This document shows, piece after piece, positions 9,031 through 16,828 of a stretch of 64,000 nt of DNA (positions are counted from its first letter, which is position 1; each line of letters opens with the position of its first letter). The DNA lies in NCBI RefSeq assembly GCF_014596745.1, contig NZ_JABTCF010000003.1:372001-436000 (forward strand). The letters run 5' to 3'. The position numbers and the translations under genes are program-made. The stretch is from Maribacter aquimaris (GTDB lineage: Bacteria > Bacteroidota > Bacteroidia > Flavobacteriales > Flavobacteriaceae). The notes beneath the pieces were generated by a model. That model was not told the DNA's origin. It saw nothing but the letters and a program-made list of their open reading frames with translations, and ran no database searches.

Positions 9031-10287
9031 ATGAACATACTCCTAAAATCGGCCAAAATCATTAATGCACAGAACAAAGAGCTGCATTTAAAGAAAAGGG
9101 ATATTTTAATCAAAGATGGCACTATTGACAAAATAGCGGCTAAAATAGAAGCCCCCAAGGATACCCAAGTCGTAGACTTAAAGAATCTGCACGTATCCTT
9201 AGGTTGGTTAGACAGCAGTGTATGTTTTGGGGAACCGGGTTATGAAGAACGGGAAACCATCTCTAACGGACTGAGGAGCGCGGCTTTGAGTGGATTTACG
9301 GACGTTGTACTGAATCCCAATACGCATCCTATTGCCGATAGCAGTTCCGATATCGTATTCCTGACCAATGCGGCCCGGGATTCCGCGACCAACCTACATC
9401 CGTTAGGTACAATGACCATGGGCGGGGAAGGCATCGACCTTGCCGAGTTATACGATATGCACAACTCAGGGGCTGTGGGCTTTTACGATTTTAAGTCCCC
9501 CATATCCAATTCAAACCTGTTGAAAATTGCCTTGCAATATGTGCAAAACTTTGACGGATTGGTTTATTCGCAACCTTTGGATGTAAAAATAGCCGGGAAA
9601 GGGTTGGTACATGAAGGCCCCACTTCGACCAAATTAGGACTAAAGGGGATTCCCTCATTAGCCGAGGAAATCCAAATTGTCCGCGATCTTTTTATCCTGG
9701 AATACACCGAAGGTAAATTACATATACCCACGGTCTCCACGGCAAATGCCGTAAAACTCATCGCTGATGCCAAGAAAAAAGGATTGAACGTCACCTGTAG
9801 CGTTGCCATCCATAATTTATATTTCACCGATGAAGTCCTCGAGGAATTCGATACTGCGTATAAGGTGTACCCTCCCCTAAGAACCAAAAAGGATACCAAG
9901 GCATTGATCAAGGGAGTAAAGGATGGCACCATCGATTTTGTAACCGCGGACCACATTCCCTTGAATATTGAATTAAAGGCCGTGGAATTCGATAACGCCA
10001 CCTATGGCGCCGTAGGCTTGGAAAGTGCCTTTGGCCTATTACATACGATTTTCGATACCGAAACATGCATTACCTTGCTCACAAAGGGCAAAGAACGATA
10101 TAACATTGCGGAAAACGACTTGGCCGAAGGGGGCAAGGCCTGCTTAACGCTTTTTAATCCCGATGTGGATTATACATTCGAAAAATCGCATATACTGTCA
10201 CAATCCAAAAACAGTATGACCCTAGGGGAATCCTTAAAAGGTAAAGTCTATGGCATTTTCAATAACAATCAACTGATCCTGAATTAG
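9031..10287 (+). CDS. Dihydroorotase-like protein, probably without catalysis
   Basis: A 418-residue protein of the dihydroorotase/amidohydrolase fold. Family landmarks are clear: KDGTIDKI, PNTHP near 96, EGPTSTKLGL, AEEIQIVRD, and YGAVGLESAF. The metal-binding residues are not. The usual DLHVHLREPG reads DSSVCFGEPG (residues 61-70), so both histidines and the arginine are gone. The usual HICHVST reads HIPTVST, and DHAPH reads DHIPL. Active enzymes close the dihydroorotate ring in pyrimidine synthesis. This copy is therefore more likely a non-catalytic partner, as known for the PyrC-prime proteins that hold aspartate transcarbamoylase in some bacteria. Similar degenerate copies are common in Flavobacteriia as I recall. 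Databases will probably name it dihydroorotase. Confidence 0.8.
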   Translation: MNILLKSAKIINAQNKELHLKKRDILIKDGTIDKIAAKIEAPKDTQVVDLKNLHVSLGWLDSSVCFGEPGYEERETISNGLRSAALSGFTDVVLNPNTHPIADSSSDIVFLTNAARDSATNLHPLGTMTMGGEGIDLAELYDMHNSGAVGFYDFKSPISNSNLLKIALQYVQNFDGLVYSQPLDVKIAGKGLVHEGPTSTKLGLKGIPSLAEEIQIVRDLFILEYTEGKLHIPTVSTANAVKLIADAKKKGLNVTCSVAIHNLYFTDEVLEEFDTAYKVYPPLRTKKDTKALIKGVKDGTIDFVTADHIPLNIELKAVEFDNATYGAVGLESAFGLLHTIFDTETCITLLTKGKERYNIAENDLAEGGKACLTLFNPDVDYTFEKSHILSQSKNSMTLGESLKGKVYGIFNNNQLILN

Positions 10288-10314
10288 TATCACATAATAA
10301 CGTCGCACTTTAAA

Positions 10315-10656
10315 ATGACATCCGACCCAACAGAAGAAACCATTCAAAAAGGAAAAACGACGGCCATCGTCGCTTACCTTACCATAATAGGGGCCATCAT
10401 AGCCATTTCAATGAACATGGAACCCAAGAATCCGTTTGCCCGTTTTCATACGCGACAAGCCTTCGGATTACACCTAATGTTTCATGGTTTTGCCCTATTT
10501 TCCAGTGTATGGTACAATCAATATGCACTTTACGGACTCTATCTTTGCTATTTTATCCTATGGATTTATGGCTTTTTAGGTGCGTTAAGCAACAAAAAAC
10601 AATTGGTTCCGGCCATCGGCACCTATTTCCAAAAATGGTTTACATTTATTTCTTGA
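10315..10656 (+). CDS. Small membrane protein, DUF4870/Tic20-like
   Basis: A 113-residue protein with three hydrophobic segments (about 18-34, 52-68 and 74-95). The block NPFARFHTRQAFGLHL between the first two resembles the F-x-R-x-H-x-x-Q-A motif of DUF4870-type proteins. Function is unknown. It sits between the dihydroorotase-like gene (27 bases upstream) and the esterase gene, which starts two bases after its stop, so all are probably one transcript. Confidence 0.7.
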   Translation: MTSDPTEETIQKGKTTAIVAYLTIIGAIIAISMNMEPKNPFARFHTRQAFGLHLMFHGFALFSSVWYNQYALYGLYLCYFILWIYGFLGALSNKKQLVPAIGTYFQKWFTFIS

Positions 10657-10657
10657 T

Positions 10658-11317
10658 ATGACAACAGCCCAACTTTCTTTGACCCATTTGATTAGGCCTT
10701 CCGTACTAAAAGAAGGAAAGCCACCCGTTTTATTTATGTTCCATGGTTATGGCAGCAATGAGGAAGATCTATTCTCCTTTGCCCCCGAACTACCAGAGGA
10801 ATTGTGCATAATTTCGGTTCGTGCCCCATACCCATTGGAACCTTATGGCTATGCGTGGTACGCCATAAATTTTGATGCCGACAAGGGCAAATGGAGTGAC
10901 GACGAACAAGCCAAGGAATCCAGGGAAAAAATTGTTTGCTTTATTGATGAGGCCTGTGATACTTATGGGTTGGACTGCCAGCGAATAACCCTTTTGGGTT
11001 TTAGCCAAGGTACGATCTTGAGTTATGCCGTAGCACTATCCTATCCTGAAAAAATAAAGAATGTGGTTGCCCTTAGTGGTTATATCAATGAAAATATCAT
11101 TTCCGGGGATCCTTCAAAAAAGGACTTTGGCAGTTTAAGGATTTATGCTTCCCACGGACAGGTAGACCAAGTCATTCCACCGGCATGGGCGCAAAAAATA
11201 CCGGAGACCCTATCCGCATTGGGTGTTGAACACGTTTACGAGGAATTTCCTGTAGGACATGGTGTTGCCCCACAAAACTTTTATTCCTTCAACAAGTGGT
11301 TACAGGATAAAATCTAG
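10658..11317 (+). CDS. Phospholipase/carboxylesterase-family alpha/beta hydrolase
   Basis: A 219-residue cytoplasmic hydrolase of the Abhydrolase_2 family. It shows FMFHGYGSNEEDL (oxyanion region, residues 27-38), the nucleophile elbow GFSQG with Ser116, Asp170 in GQVDQVIP, and His201 in VGHGV, which form the catalytic triad. Length and order are normal for the family, which hydrolyses short-chain acyl esters. It begins two bases after the previous stop, so translation is likely coupled. Its last codon overlaps the stop of the convergent gene: the four bases CTAG at 11314-11317 hold both stop codons. Confidence 0.85.
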   Translation: MTTAQLSLTHLIRPSVLKEGKPPVLFMFHGYGSNEEDLFSFAPELPEELCIISVRAPYPLEPYGYAWYAINFDADKGKWSDDEQAKESREKIVCFIDEACDTYGLDCQRITLLGFSQGTILSYAVALSYPEKIKNVVALSGYINENIISGDPSKKDFGSLRIYASHGQVDQVIPPAWAQKIPETLSALGVEHVYEEFPVGHGVAPQNFYSFNKWLQDKI

Positions 11318-11808
11318 TTCGTACGGGTATATAAAAGATGGTCTATCAAGGTGAAATCGACCCCCATATCGTCTTTCAACTCATACTTTATCAATAGCTC
11401 TCCCCAGTATTTGCCATCTGAAAAGTCGGCTACGATCCACTTGTGGTTTAGGATCTTGATTTTGTTCAATTTAAAATCACTTTCCATGCCCTCATAGGGA
11501 ATCAATGGATTATCCCCTTTGGATTCATTGGTTTCCAACAATTTATCGGCAATATAGCGACTGGGATCTTCCAATTCCAGATGATCGTAATACGCCAAGG
11601 CATCATCGTTGTTCTCAAGTGAGAAATACTGCATATCCAAAACCTTCAACTGGGAATCTTGAAGGGAATCTTCCAAGGCGGTGACCGTATTTTCCAATTT
11701 AACGAGCTTTGCATCCTTTGCCTTCTGCATATTACCGTTGCTCACGAATAAAAAAAGACAGATTAAAGCAGTGAACACAAAAAGGTATAAGAATAATTTA
11801 TTTTTCAT
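11314..11808 (-). CDS. Membrane-anchored hypothetical protein
   Basis: A 164-residue protein: one N-terminal membrane helix (about 5-23), then a short coiled-coil-like stretch (AKLVKLENTVTALEDSLQDSQLK region, residues 32-55), then an exported globular part ending in DFTLIDHLLYTRTN. Conserved tryptophans (HKWIVADF, KYWGELL) suggest a small beta fold. I do not recognise a named family. It lies 10 bases downstream of the PhnP-like gene on the same strand, so the two form an operon. Its stop overlaps that of the convergent esterase gene. Confidence 0.65.
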   Translation of the reverse strand: MKNKLFLYLFVFTALICLFLFVSNGNMQKAKDAKLVKLENTVTALEDSLQDSQLKVLDMQYFSLENNDDALAYYDHLELEDPSRYIADKLLETNESKGDNPLIPYEGMESDFKLNKIKILNHKWIVADFSDGKYWGELLIKYELKDDMGVDFTLIDHLLYTRTN

Positions 11809-11818
11809 GGTACGATAC

Positions 11819-12583
11819 CTAAAGGGTTATTTGAAGATTATCATAGGCCAAATGTACATCTTTTGGCAATTTTTTTTCCACTTCCTGATGAAATCCCAAT
11901 AAATGACTGATATGGGTCAGGTAAGCCTTCTCGGGTTTTACCTTATCAATAAGGGCCAAGGCATCCTGAAGGTTAAAATGGGAATGGTGCGGCTCCTGCC
12001 TTAAAGCATTTACGACCAAGACCTTACTCCCCTTTATTTTTTCGATCTCCGAGTCCTCAATCGTCTTTACATCGGTCAGATAGGTGAAATCCTTGATCCG
12101 GAACCCAAATACCTGTATGCGATCATGGCGTGCATTAATGGGGATTACTTGCTGCCCCCCTATTGTAAAAGGGAAATCATTCTCAATGATATTGATTGCA
12201 ACCCCCGGTGCACCGGGATAACGGTCTACATCGGTAAAGATATAATCAAATCGGATTTTTAGGGATTCCACAACACGTTTATGGGCATAAATTGGAATAT
12301 CGCCCTGCCGAAAGAAAAAAGGCCGGATATCATCAATGCCTGCTGTATGGTCAGAATGTTCATGGGTAAAAAGTATCCCATGGAGCTTGTCCACTTTCTG
12401 TGTCAACATCTGTTGCCTAAAATCGGGCCCACAATCTATAACGAAATTATAATCCTCCCAGGAAAGTAGCACGGAGACACGTAGTCGTTTGTCTTTCGGG
12501 TCCTTACTCAAACAAACTGGATGGTTACTCCCTATTACAGGGATTCCCTGTGATGTTCCCGTGCCCAAAAATGTAATTTTCAA
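11819..12583 (-). CDS. PhnP-like metallo-beta-lactamase-fold hydrolase
   Basis: A 254-residue protein that opens with MKITFLGTGTSQGIP, the signature of the PhnP/RNase Z-like branch. The metal motif HEHSDH lies at 74-79 (His74, His76, Asp78, His79). Further ligands are likely in NARHDR, LTDVKT and LTHISH. A cysteine near residue 24 (HPVCLS) matches the region that holds structural zinc in PhnP. PhnP itself cleaves cyclic phosphodiesters; here no phosphonate genes are near, so the substrate is open. It is read divergently from the 12672 gene, with 88 bases between. Confidence 0.82.
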   Translation of the reverse strand: MKITFLGTGTSQGIPVIGSNHPVCLSKDPKDKRLRVSVLLSWEDYNFVIDCGPDFRQQMLTQKVDKLHGILFTHEHSDHTAGIDDIRPFFFRQGDIPIYAHKRVVESLKIRFDYIFTDVDRYPGAPGVAINIIENDFPFTIGGQQVIPINARHDRIQVFGFRIKDFTYLTDVKTIEDSEIEKIKGSKVLVVNALRQEPHHSHFNLQDALALIDKVKPEKAYLTHISHLLGFHQEVEKKLPKDVHLAYDNLQITL

Positions 12584-12671
12584 CCCTTCATCTGTTTATT
12601 TCAAATTTATAACATATTTATTTAATAGCTAAGTCAATCTTATTAACTTTACCACAAACAAAAACCAATAT

Positions 12672-14123
12672 ATGTCTTCATTTCTAAAAAGAGACACTGC
12701 ATTTGAGAACATACCTTCCATCAAGGCCAAGACCTTGAGGATAAACTTAAATCCAGACATTTACGGTACTTTTGCGGAAATTGGGGCCGGACAAGAAACT
12801 GCCCGACATTTTTTTAGGGCTGGTGGAGCTTCTGGCACCATAGCCAAGGCCATGAGCGCCTATGACAAGGAATTCAGTGACGCCATTTATGGTGTGGAGG
12901 CGGATGGCAGATATGTATCACAACCTCGTCTCAAAACCATGCTTTCCCATGAAATGCGTTTGATGGAGGAACGGATCACTAGGGACAAGCATCCTGACCG
13001 ATTGTTCTTTTCATACGCCAACACGGTAGCAACCATTGATTTTTCAAAACGATATAAAGGTCACGGTTGGCTCGGCATCCGCTTTCAATTGGAGCCCGAC
13101 CAAAAGGAATTTGACGAAATTATATTACACGTTCGCTTTAAACAAAATGAAGCGCGCTTGCAGCAGGAGACCTTGGGGATTTTAGGTGTCAACTTGATCT
13201 ATGGTGCATTCTATAAATATCACAAACCCAGAAAATTACTAAAATACCTTTACGATCATATCGACAAGGACACCATAGAGATTGATATGGTCAACTTCTC
13301 AGGACCCAATTTCAAGGGTGTCGATAACAGGTTGATGAGTCTACAGTTGATTCGTAACGACATGACCGATGCCGTAATGTTCGGTCCAGATGGCAACAAC
13401 CTATTGCCCGCAGCCAAACTGTACAAGAAAAACATATTGGCCTTAAGGGGTAGTTTTAGACCCGTTACCAAGGTAAATATGGATATGCTTCAAAAATCAT
13501 ACGATATTTTCATTCGGGACCGGGCCGTTGATGAAAGTAAGACCATCGTTATTTTTGAAATCACATTATCGAACCTGAAAGCATCCGGGGAGATTGATGA
13601 GCGTGATTTTATGGATAGGGCCGAGTTACTCTGTTCCATGGGACATACAGTAATGATATCCAATTTTCAGGAGTATTATAAATTGGTCGAATATTTCAAC
13701 AACTACACCAAAGCCAAGATTGGACTTACCATGGGGGTAAACAACCTGGTCGATATCTTTGATGAAAAATATTATCGTCATTTGAGCGGTGGTATATTGG
13801 AAGCCTTCGGTAAATTGTTCTTTAAGGAACTTCAGGTTTACCTTTATCCGATGAAAAATCCGGAAACCGGACAGATCATGACCAGTAACAACATCAAGGT
13901 TCACCCTAGAATGAAGGAACTTTACAAGTTCTTCAAATATAATGGCAAGGTCATGGACATCATCGACTACGACCCGGAGATCATGGATATTTTCTCAAGG
14001 GATGTCTTCAAGAAAATCGTCAACAACGAAAAAGGTTGGGAAGATTCACTGCCTGAAGGGATTGCCGAAATCATTAAGGAGAAAAAATTATTTAACCGAA
14101 AAGTCGAAATCAAGAACGAGTAA
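12672..14123 (+). CDS. Conserved cytoplasmic protein of unknown function
   Basis: A 483-residue soluble protein without signal peptide or membrane segment. It contains strongly patterned blocks such as GTFAEIGAGQETARHFF (near 33), AGGASGTIAKAMSAYD (near 51), FFSYANTVATIDF (near 115), IRNDMTDAVMFGP (near 231) and LTMGVNNLVDIF (near 356). This is a family I recognise as conserved across Bacteroidetes, but with no established role; I recall unreliable database names for it (TonB receptor, nucleotide adenylyltransferase). A TonB receptor is excluded, since there is no signal peptide, plug or barrel. A strong terminator follows. Confidence 0.8.
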   Translation: MSSFLKRDTAFENIPSIKAKTLRINLNPDIYGTFAEIGAGQETARHFFRAGGASGTIAKAMSAYDKEFSDAIYGVEADGRYVSQPRLKTMLSHEMRLMEERITRDKHPDRLFFSYANTVATIDFSKRYKGHGWLGIRFQLEPDQKEFDEIILHVRFKQNEARLQQETLGILGVNLIYGAFYKYHKPRKLLKYLYDHIDKDTIEIDMVNFSGPNFKGVDNRLMSLQLIRNDMTDAVMFGPDGNNLLPAAKLYKKNILALRGSFRPVTKVNMDMLQKSYDIFIRDRAVDESKTIVIFEITLSNLKASGEIDERDFMDRAELLCSMGHTVMISNFQEYYKLVEYFNNYTKAKIGLTMGVNNLVDIFDEKYYRHLSGGILEAFGKLFFKELQVYLYPMKNPETGQIMTSNNIKVHPRMKELYKFFKYNGKVMDIIDYDPEIMDIFSRDVFKKIVNNEKGWEDSLPEGIAEIIKEKKLFNRKVEIKNE

Positions 14124-14150
14124 ATCCCTAAGGATTTCAAATTCGATATA

Positions 14151-14185
14151 AAAAACGTCCCAACGAAAAGGTTGGGACGTTTTTG
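14151..14185. terminator. Bidirectional terminator between the 12672 gene and bcp
   Basis: AAAACGTCCCAAC pairs with GTTGGGACGTTTT around GAAAAG, with T runs on both strands. It lies 28 bases after the plus-strand stop and 25 before the minus-strand bcp stop. Confidence 0.88.
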
Positions 14186-14209
14186 TATGCCATAATACCG
14201 AAAGAACAA

Positions 14210-14662
14210 TCAGTCAAGCAGCTGGGCGGCATGGTCCTTTGTCTTCACCTTATCGATCACCTTGGTGACCACACCTTCCTCATTGATCACAAAGGTTTTT
14301 CTGTGGATACCGTCATATTCCCGTCCCATGAATTTCTTTGGCCCCCAAACCCCGAAGGTATTGATTACGGTATGGTCCTCATCGGCCAAAAGTGGAAATG
14401 GAAAATCGTATTTATTCCTGAAATTGGTCTGTCTTTTTTCCGAATCGGCACTAACCCCCAGCAATTCGTATCCTTGTGATTGCAGTACGCTGTAATTATC
14501 CCTTAGATTACAAGCCTCAGCAGTACATCCGGGTGTGCTGGCCTTGGGATAGAAAAAAACGATCAACTTTTTTCCTTGGTAATCGGAAAGTCGTATCGTA
14601 TTACCGTCTTGATCCTTTGAAATGAACTCTGGGACTTTATCACCCACTTGTAGTGTTTTCAT
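14210..14662 (-). CDS. bcp: Thioredoxin-dependent peroxiredoxin, BCP type
   Basis: A 150-residue cytoplasmic peroxiredoxin. The active-site block ASTPGCTAEAC places the peroxidatic cysteine at Cys46 and the resolving cysteine at Cys51, the atypical 2-Cys layout of the BCP/PrxQ class. Other family marks are FFYPK before the active site and GVSADSEKRQTNF near 85. The enzyme reduces hydrogen peroxide and organic peroxides using thioredoxin. Length is normal. It is divergent from nth, with 53 bases between the two starts. Confidence 0.93.
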   Translation of the reverse strand: MKTLQVGDKVPEFISKDQDGNTIRLSDYQGKKLIVFFYPKASTPGCTAEACNLRDNYSVLQSQGYELLGVSADSEKRQTNFRNKYDFPFPLLADEDHTVINTFGVWGPKKFMGREYDGIHRKTFVINEEGVVTKVIDKVKTKDHAAQLLD

Positions 14663-14715
14663 AGTCGATTTTTCTAAATTAGCAATTCTTTATCAATAGC
14701 TAAAGTAAGCTTAAA

Positions 14716-15378
14716 ATGACAAAAAAAGAAAAGGTCGATTATGTTATAAGGACATTGCGGGAACTCTATCCTACCATACCCGTTCCCTTAGACCATAAAG
14801 ATCCCTATACCCTTTTGATCGCCGTATTGTTATCGGCCCAAAGTACCGATGTTAGGGTAAATCAAATTACGCCTTTACTTTTTGAAAGAGCCGACAACCC
14901 CTATGATATGATTAAAATGTCTGTCGATGAGATCCGGGAAATCATTAAACCCGTAGGACTATCCCCCATGAAATCAAAAGGTATACATGGTCTTTCCCAT
15001 ATCTTGATCGATAAATACGACGGGGTGGTCCCTAAGGACCTCGCACAATTGGAGGAATTTCCTTCGGTTGGACATAAGACCGCCAGTGTTGTGGTTTCCC
15101 AAGCCTTCGGCATACCGGCATTTCCCGTGGATACGCATATCCATCGATTAATGTATCGATGGGGATTCTCAAATGGTAAGAATGTGGTACAGACAGAGAA
15201 GGATGCCAAACGCATATTTCCCAAGGAATTATGGAATGACCTTCATTTACAGATTATTTGGTATGGCCGGGAGTATTCACCGGCAAGGGGATGGAATCTT
15301 GACAAGGATATAATTACCAAGACTATAGGTAGAAAATCAGTACTGAACGATTATCTTAAACACAAAAAAACCCGCTAA
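14716..15378 (+). CDS. nth: Endonuclease III lacking the iron-sulfur cluster
   Basis: A 220-residue DNA glycosylase/AP lyase of base-excision repair. The helix-hairpin-helix LEEFPSVGHKTA carries the catalytic lysine, Lys121, and PVDTHIHR carries Asp139; both match the E. coli enzyme. The N-terminal LLSAQSTDVRVN is also typical. Endonuclease III normally ends in four cysteines that hold a [4Fe-4S] cluster. Here the C-terminal part (HLQIIWYGREYSPARGW to the end) has no cysteine, and the whole protein has none. Fold and catalytic residues are intact, so activity is expected. The end of the gene overlaps the hairpin that terminates the convergent sigma module. Confidence 0.92.
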   Translation: MTKKEKVDYVIRTLRELYPTIPVPLDHKDPYTLLIAVLLSAQSTDVRVNQITPLLFERADNPYDMIKMSVDEIREIIKPVGLSPMKSKGIHGLSHILIDKYDGVVPKDLAQLEEFPSVGHKTASVVVSQAFGIPAFPVDTHIHRLMYRWGFSNGKNVVQTEKDAKRIFPKELWNDLHLQIIWYGREYSPARGWNLDKDIITKTIGRKSVLNDYLKHKKTR

Positions 15379-15388
15379 AAACGGGTTT
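15364..15388 (-). terminator. Terminator of sigma module 1, inside the end of nth
   Basis: AAACCCG (15368-15374) pairs with CGGGTTT (15382-15388) around CTAAAAA. On the minus strand the hairpin is followed by a run of seven T. The nth stop codon lies in the loop. Confidence 0.75.
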
Positions 15389-15393
15389 CCTTA

Positions 15394-15537
15394 TCAGTTC
15401 AAGTTCAATTCGAACTGCATTTTGTTTTGATTGACAATACAGAGTGACTTAGAAAAATTGGTCAAAAACTGGATTGTTTCTTTACAGGCCATTACTGGAC
15501 TATTTTTTTGGGGGTTCTCAAAGTAAATTTTTTCCAT
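15394..15537 (-). CDS. 47-residue protein of sigma module 1
   Basis: A 47-residue protein starting MEKIYFENP at an ATG at 15537; an upstream in-frame extension to 15582 exists but is less likely. Reason for the start: a paralogue of exactly the same length lies at 16570-16713, and the two align without a gap, 23 of 47 residues identical. The shared core is VMA-x-x-ETI-x-FL-x-N-x-SKSL-x-I, and the ends E-x-N-x-N also match. Each copy lies directly downstream of one of two paralogous sigma genes. It has no signal peptide or membrane helix. The function is unknown; a modulator of its sigma factor, or a short effector expressed with it, are guesses. Confidence 0.72.
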   Translation of the reverse strand: MEKIYFENPQKNSPVMACKETIQFLTNFSKSLCIVNQNKMQFELNLN

Positions 15538-15607
15538 ATTGATAATAGTCTTGTTATGATAAGATAACGCAACTAATATCAAAATATTGTTATAACTATA
15601 CTTCCCC

Positions 15608-16192
15608 CTAAGAATTTGTAAGTACGATGTTGTTTTTATCTATGATTTTTCGAAGGTTGATAAGTGCATAACGCATTCTCCCTAGAGCCGTATTGATACT
15701 TACTCCCGTATTCTCTGAAATTTCCTTGAAGCTCATGTCTTTGTAGATGCGCATCACAAGTACTTCACGTTGATCGTCTGGCAACTCATCTACCAAATAT
15801 CTTAAATCCGTATTTATCTGGTCTTTGATCAATTGCTTTTCGGCATTCAATTTATCGTCCCCTATTACAGAAAAAATATTGAAATCATCACTACCCTCGA
15901 ACATCGGCATTCTTTTGTTCTTCCTAAAATGATCGATTATAAGGTTGTGGGCAATTCGCATCACCCATGGCAAAAATTTACCTTCCTCACTATACGTACC
16001 CTTCTTTAAGGTCTTGATCACTTTAATAAAGGTATCCTGAAAGATATCCTCAGTGATATCCCTATCCAATACTTTGGAATAAATAAAACTTGAAACACGT
16101 TGATTGTGTCGGTTGATAAGAATTTCAAGGGCTTTTTCGTCTCCGCTGATGTAATCCCTTACTAGTATTGAATCTTCAATTTGTAGTTCCAT
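15608..16192 (-). CDS. ECF-type RNA polymerase sigma factor (copy 1)
   Basis: A 194-residue sigma-70-family protein of ECF length. Region 2 covers about residues 22-90: RHNQRVSSFIYSKV, then DITEDIFQDTFIKVIKTLKKG and PWVMRIAHNLIIDHFRKN, the region that binds the -10 element. Region 4 covers about 130-185: LPDDQREVLVMRIYKD, then FKEISENTGVSINTALGRM, the helix-turn-helix for the -35 element. A paralogue at 16829-17410 is nearly colinear, and a 36-residue stretch of region 4 is identical between the two. No anti-sigma gene of normal type is adjacent; instead a 47-residue gene follows 70 bases downstream. The two probably recognise overlapping promoters. Confidence 0.93.
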   Translation of the reverse strand: MELQIEDSILVRDYISGDEKALEILINRHNQRVSSFIYSKVLDRDITEDIFQDTFIKVIKTLKKGTYSEEGKFLPWVMRIAHNLIIDHFRKNKRMPMFEGSDDFNIFSVIGDDKLNAEKQLIKDQINTDLRYLVDELPDDQREVLVMRIYKDMSFKEISENTGVSINTALGRMRYALINLRKIIDKNNIVLTNS

Positions 16193-16569
16193 ACAAAGTG
16201 TTTTTTTAAGTTTAGAGCTTCGTTTCCTAAAGCTTGATTTATAGTTATTCGGTCTTTACTTTGAGTCTGACACTTTTCTTTCGAAATATGTGCTATTCTT
16301 TAATTATGACCTAAAACTAGATAAATAGAGGGGTGTGGAAAAAACTATGTTGTCAAATGCACCTATTATGATGTGAAACAATCATTTTTGATTTTTAATA
16401 CAATAATCCAAGGAAATCCTAGTTACCTCGACCAATGACTATATTGTCCCTCTTTTTGACATACGATGGGACATAATCGTAAAGCGCAAGTACCGTCCTT
16501 AACATCCTGAAAATCAAAAAGCCCTTATTACAGCAGTAATAAGGGCTTTCCTAATGTATCAATAAAACT
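16193..16569. other. Spacer between the two sigma modules
   Basis: It holds the terminator of module 2 (16516-16550) and, to its left, about 320 bases that must contain the promoter of sigma copy 1. I found no exact TAnnTTTG box on the minus strand and no other coding frame. Confidence 0.5.
16516..16550 (-). terminator. Terminator of sigma module 2
   Basis: A 14-bp perfect stem, AAAGCCCTTATTAC (16518-16531) with GTAATAAGGGCTTT (16536-16549), loop AGCA, and a T run on the minus strand. It stands 20 bases beyond the stop of the second 47-residue gene, which shows that this gene ends a transcript. Confidence 0.9.
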
Positions 16570-16713
16570 TCAATTCATGTTGCTTTCGAACTTGACTCCT
16601 TTAATATCATTTATTTTCAATGACTTGGAATAGTTTAATAAAAAATCAATGGTTTCTGGTTTAGCCATCACCTTTTCATACTTCTTCTTTTTCTCGACGT
16701 AAAATTTCCCCAT
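16570..16713 (-). CDS. 47-residue protein of sigma module 2
   Basis: The ATG at 16713 opens a 47-codon frame, MGKFYVEKKKKYEKVMAKP at the N-terminus and KGVKFESNMN at the end. It aligns without gaps to the 47-residue protein of module 1 with 23 identities, which is strong evidence that both are translated genes and not chance frames. It is rich in lysine at the N-terminus; the middle (ETIDFLLNYSKSL) is probably an amphipathic helix. It starts 115 bases after the stop of sigma copy 2 and ends at a strong terminator. Function is unknown. Confidence 0.75.
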   Translation of the reverse strand: MGKFYVEKKKKYEKVMAKPETIDFLLNYSKSLKINDIKGVKFESNMN

Positions 16714-16828
16714 ATCTATTTAAGTATTGATTCACTATGAAAACGCTACAAGGTTCAATATAATAAATACGTTCGACCTAAGACCTTAATATTCGTCGAA
16801 ATAATAGGTTTGTCGACACAGGTAATGA

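Noticed and set aside
12672-14123. TonB-dependent receptor, a name I recall for this family
   Set aside because: No signal peptide, plug or barrel; it is a soluble protein.
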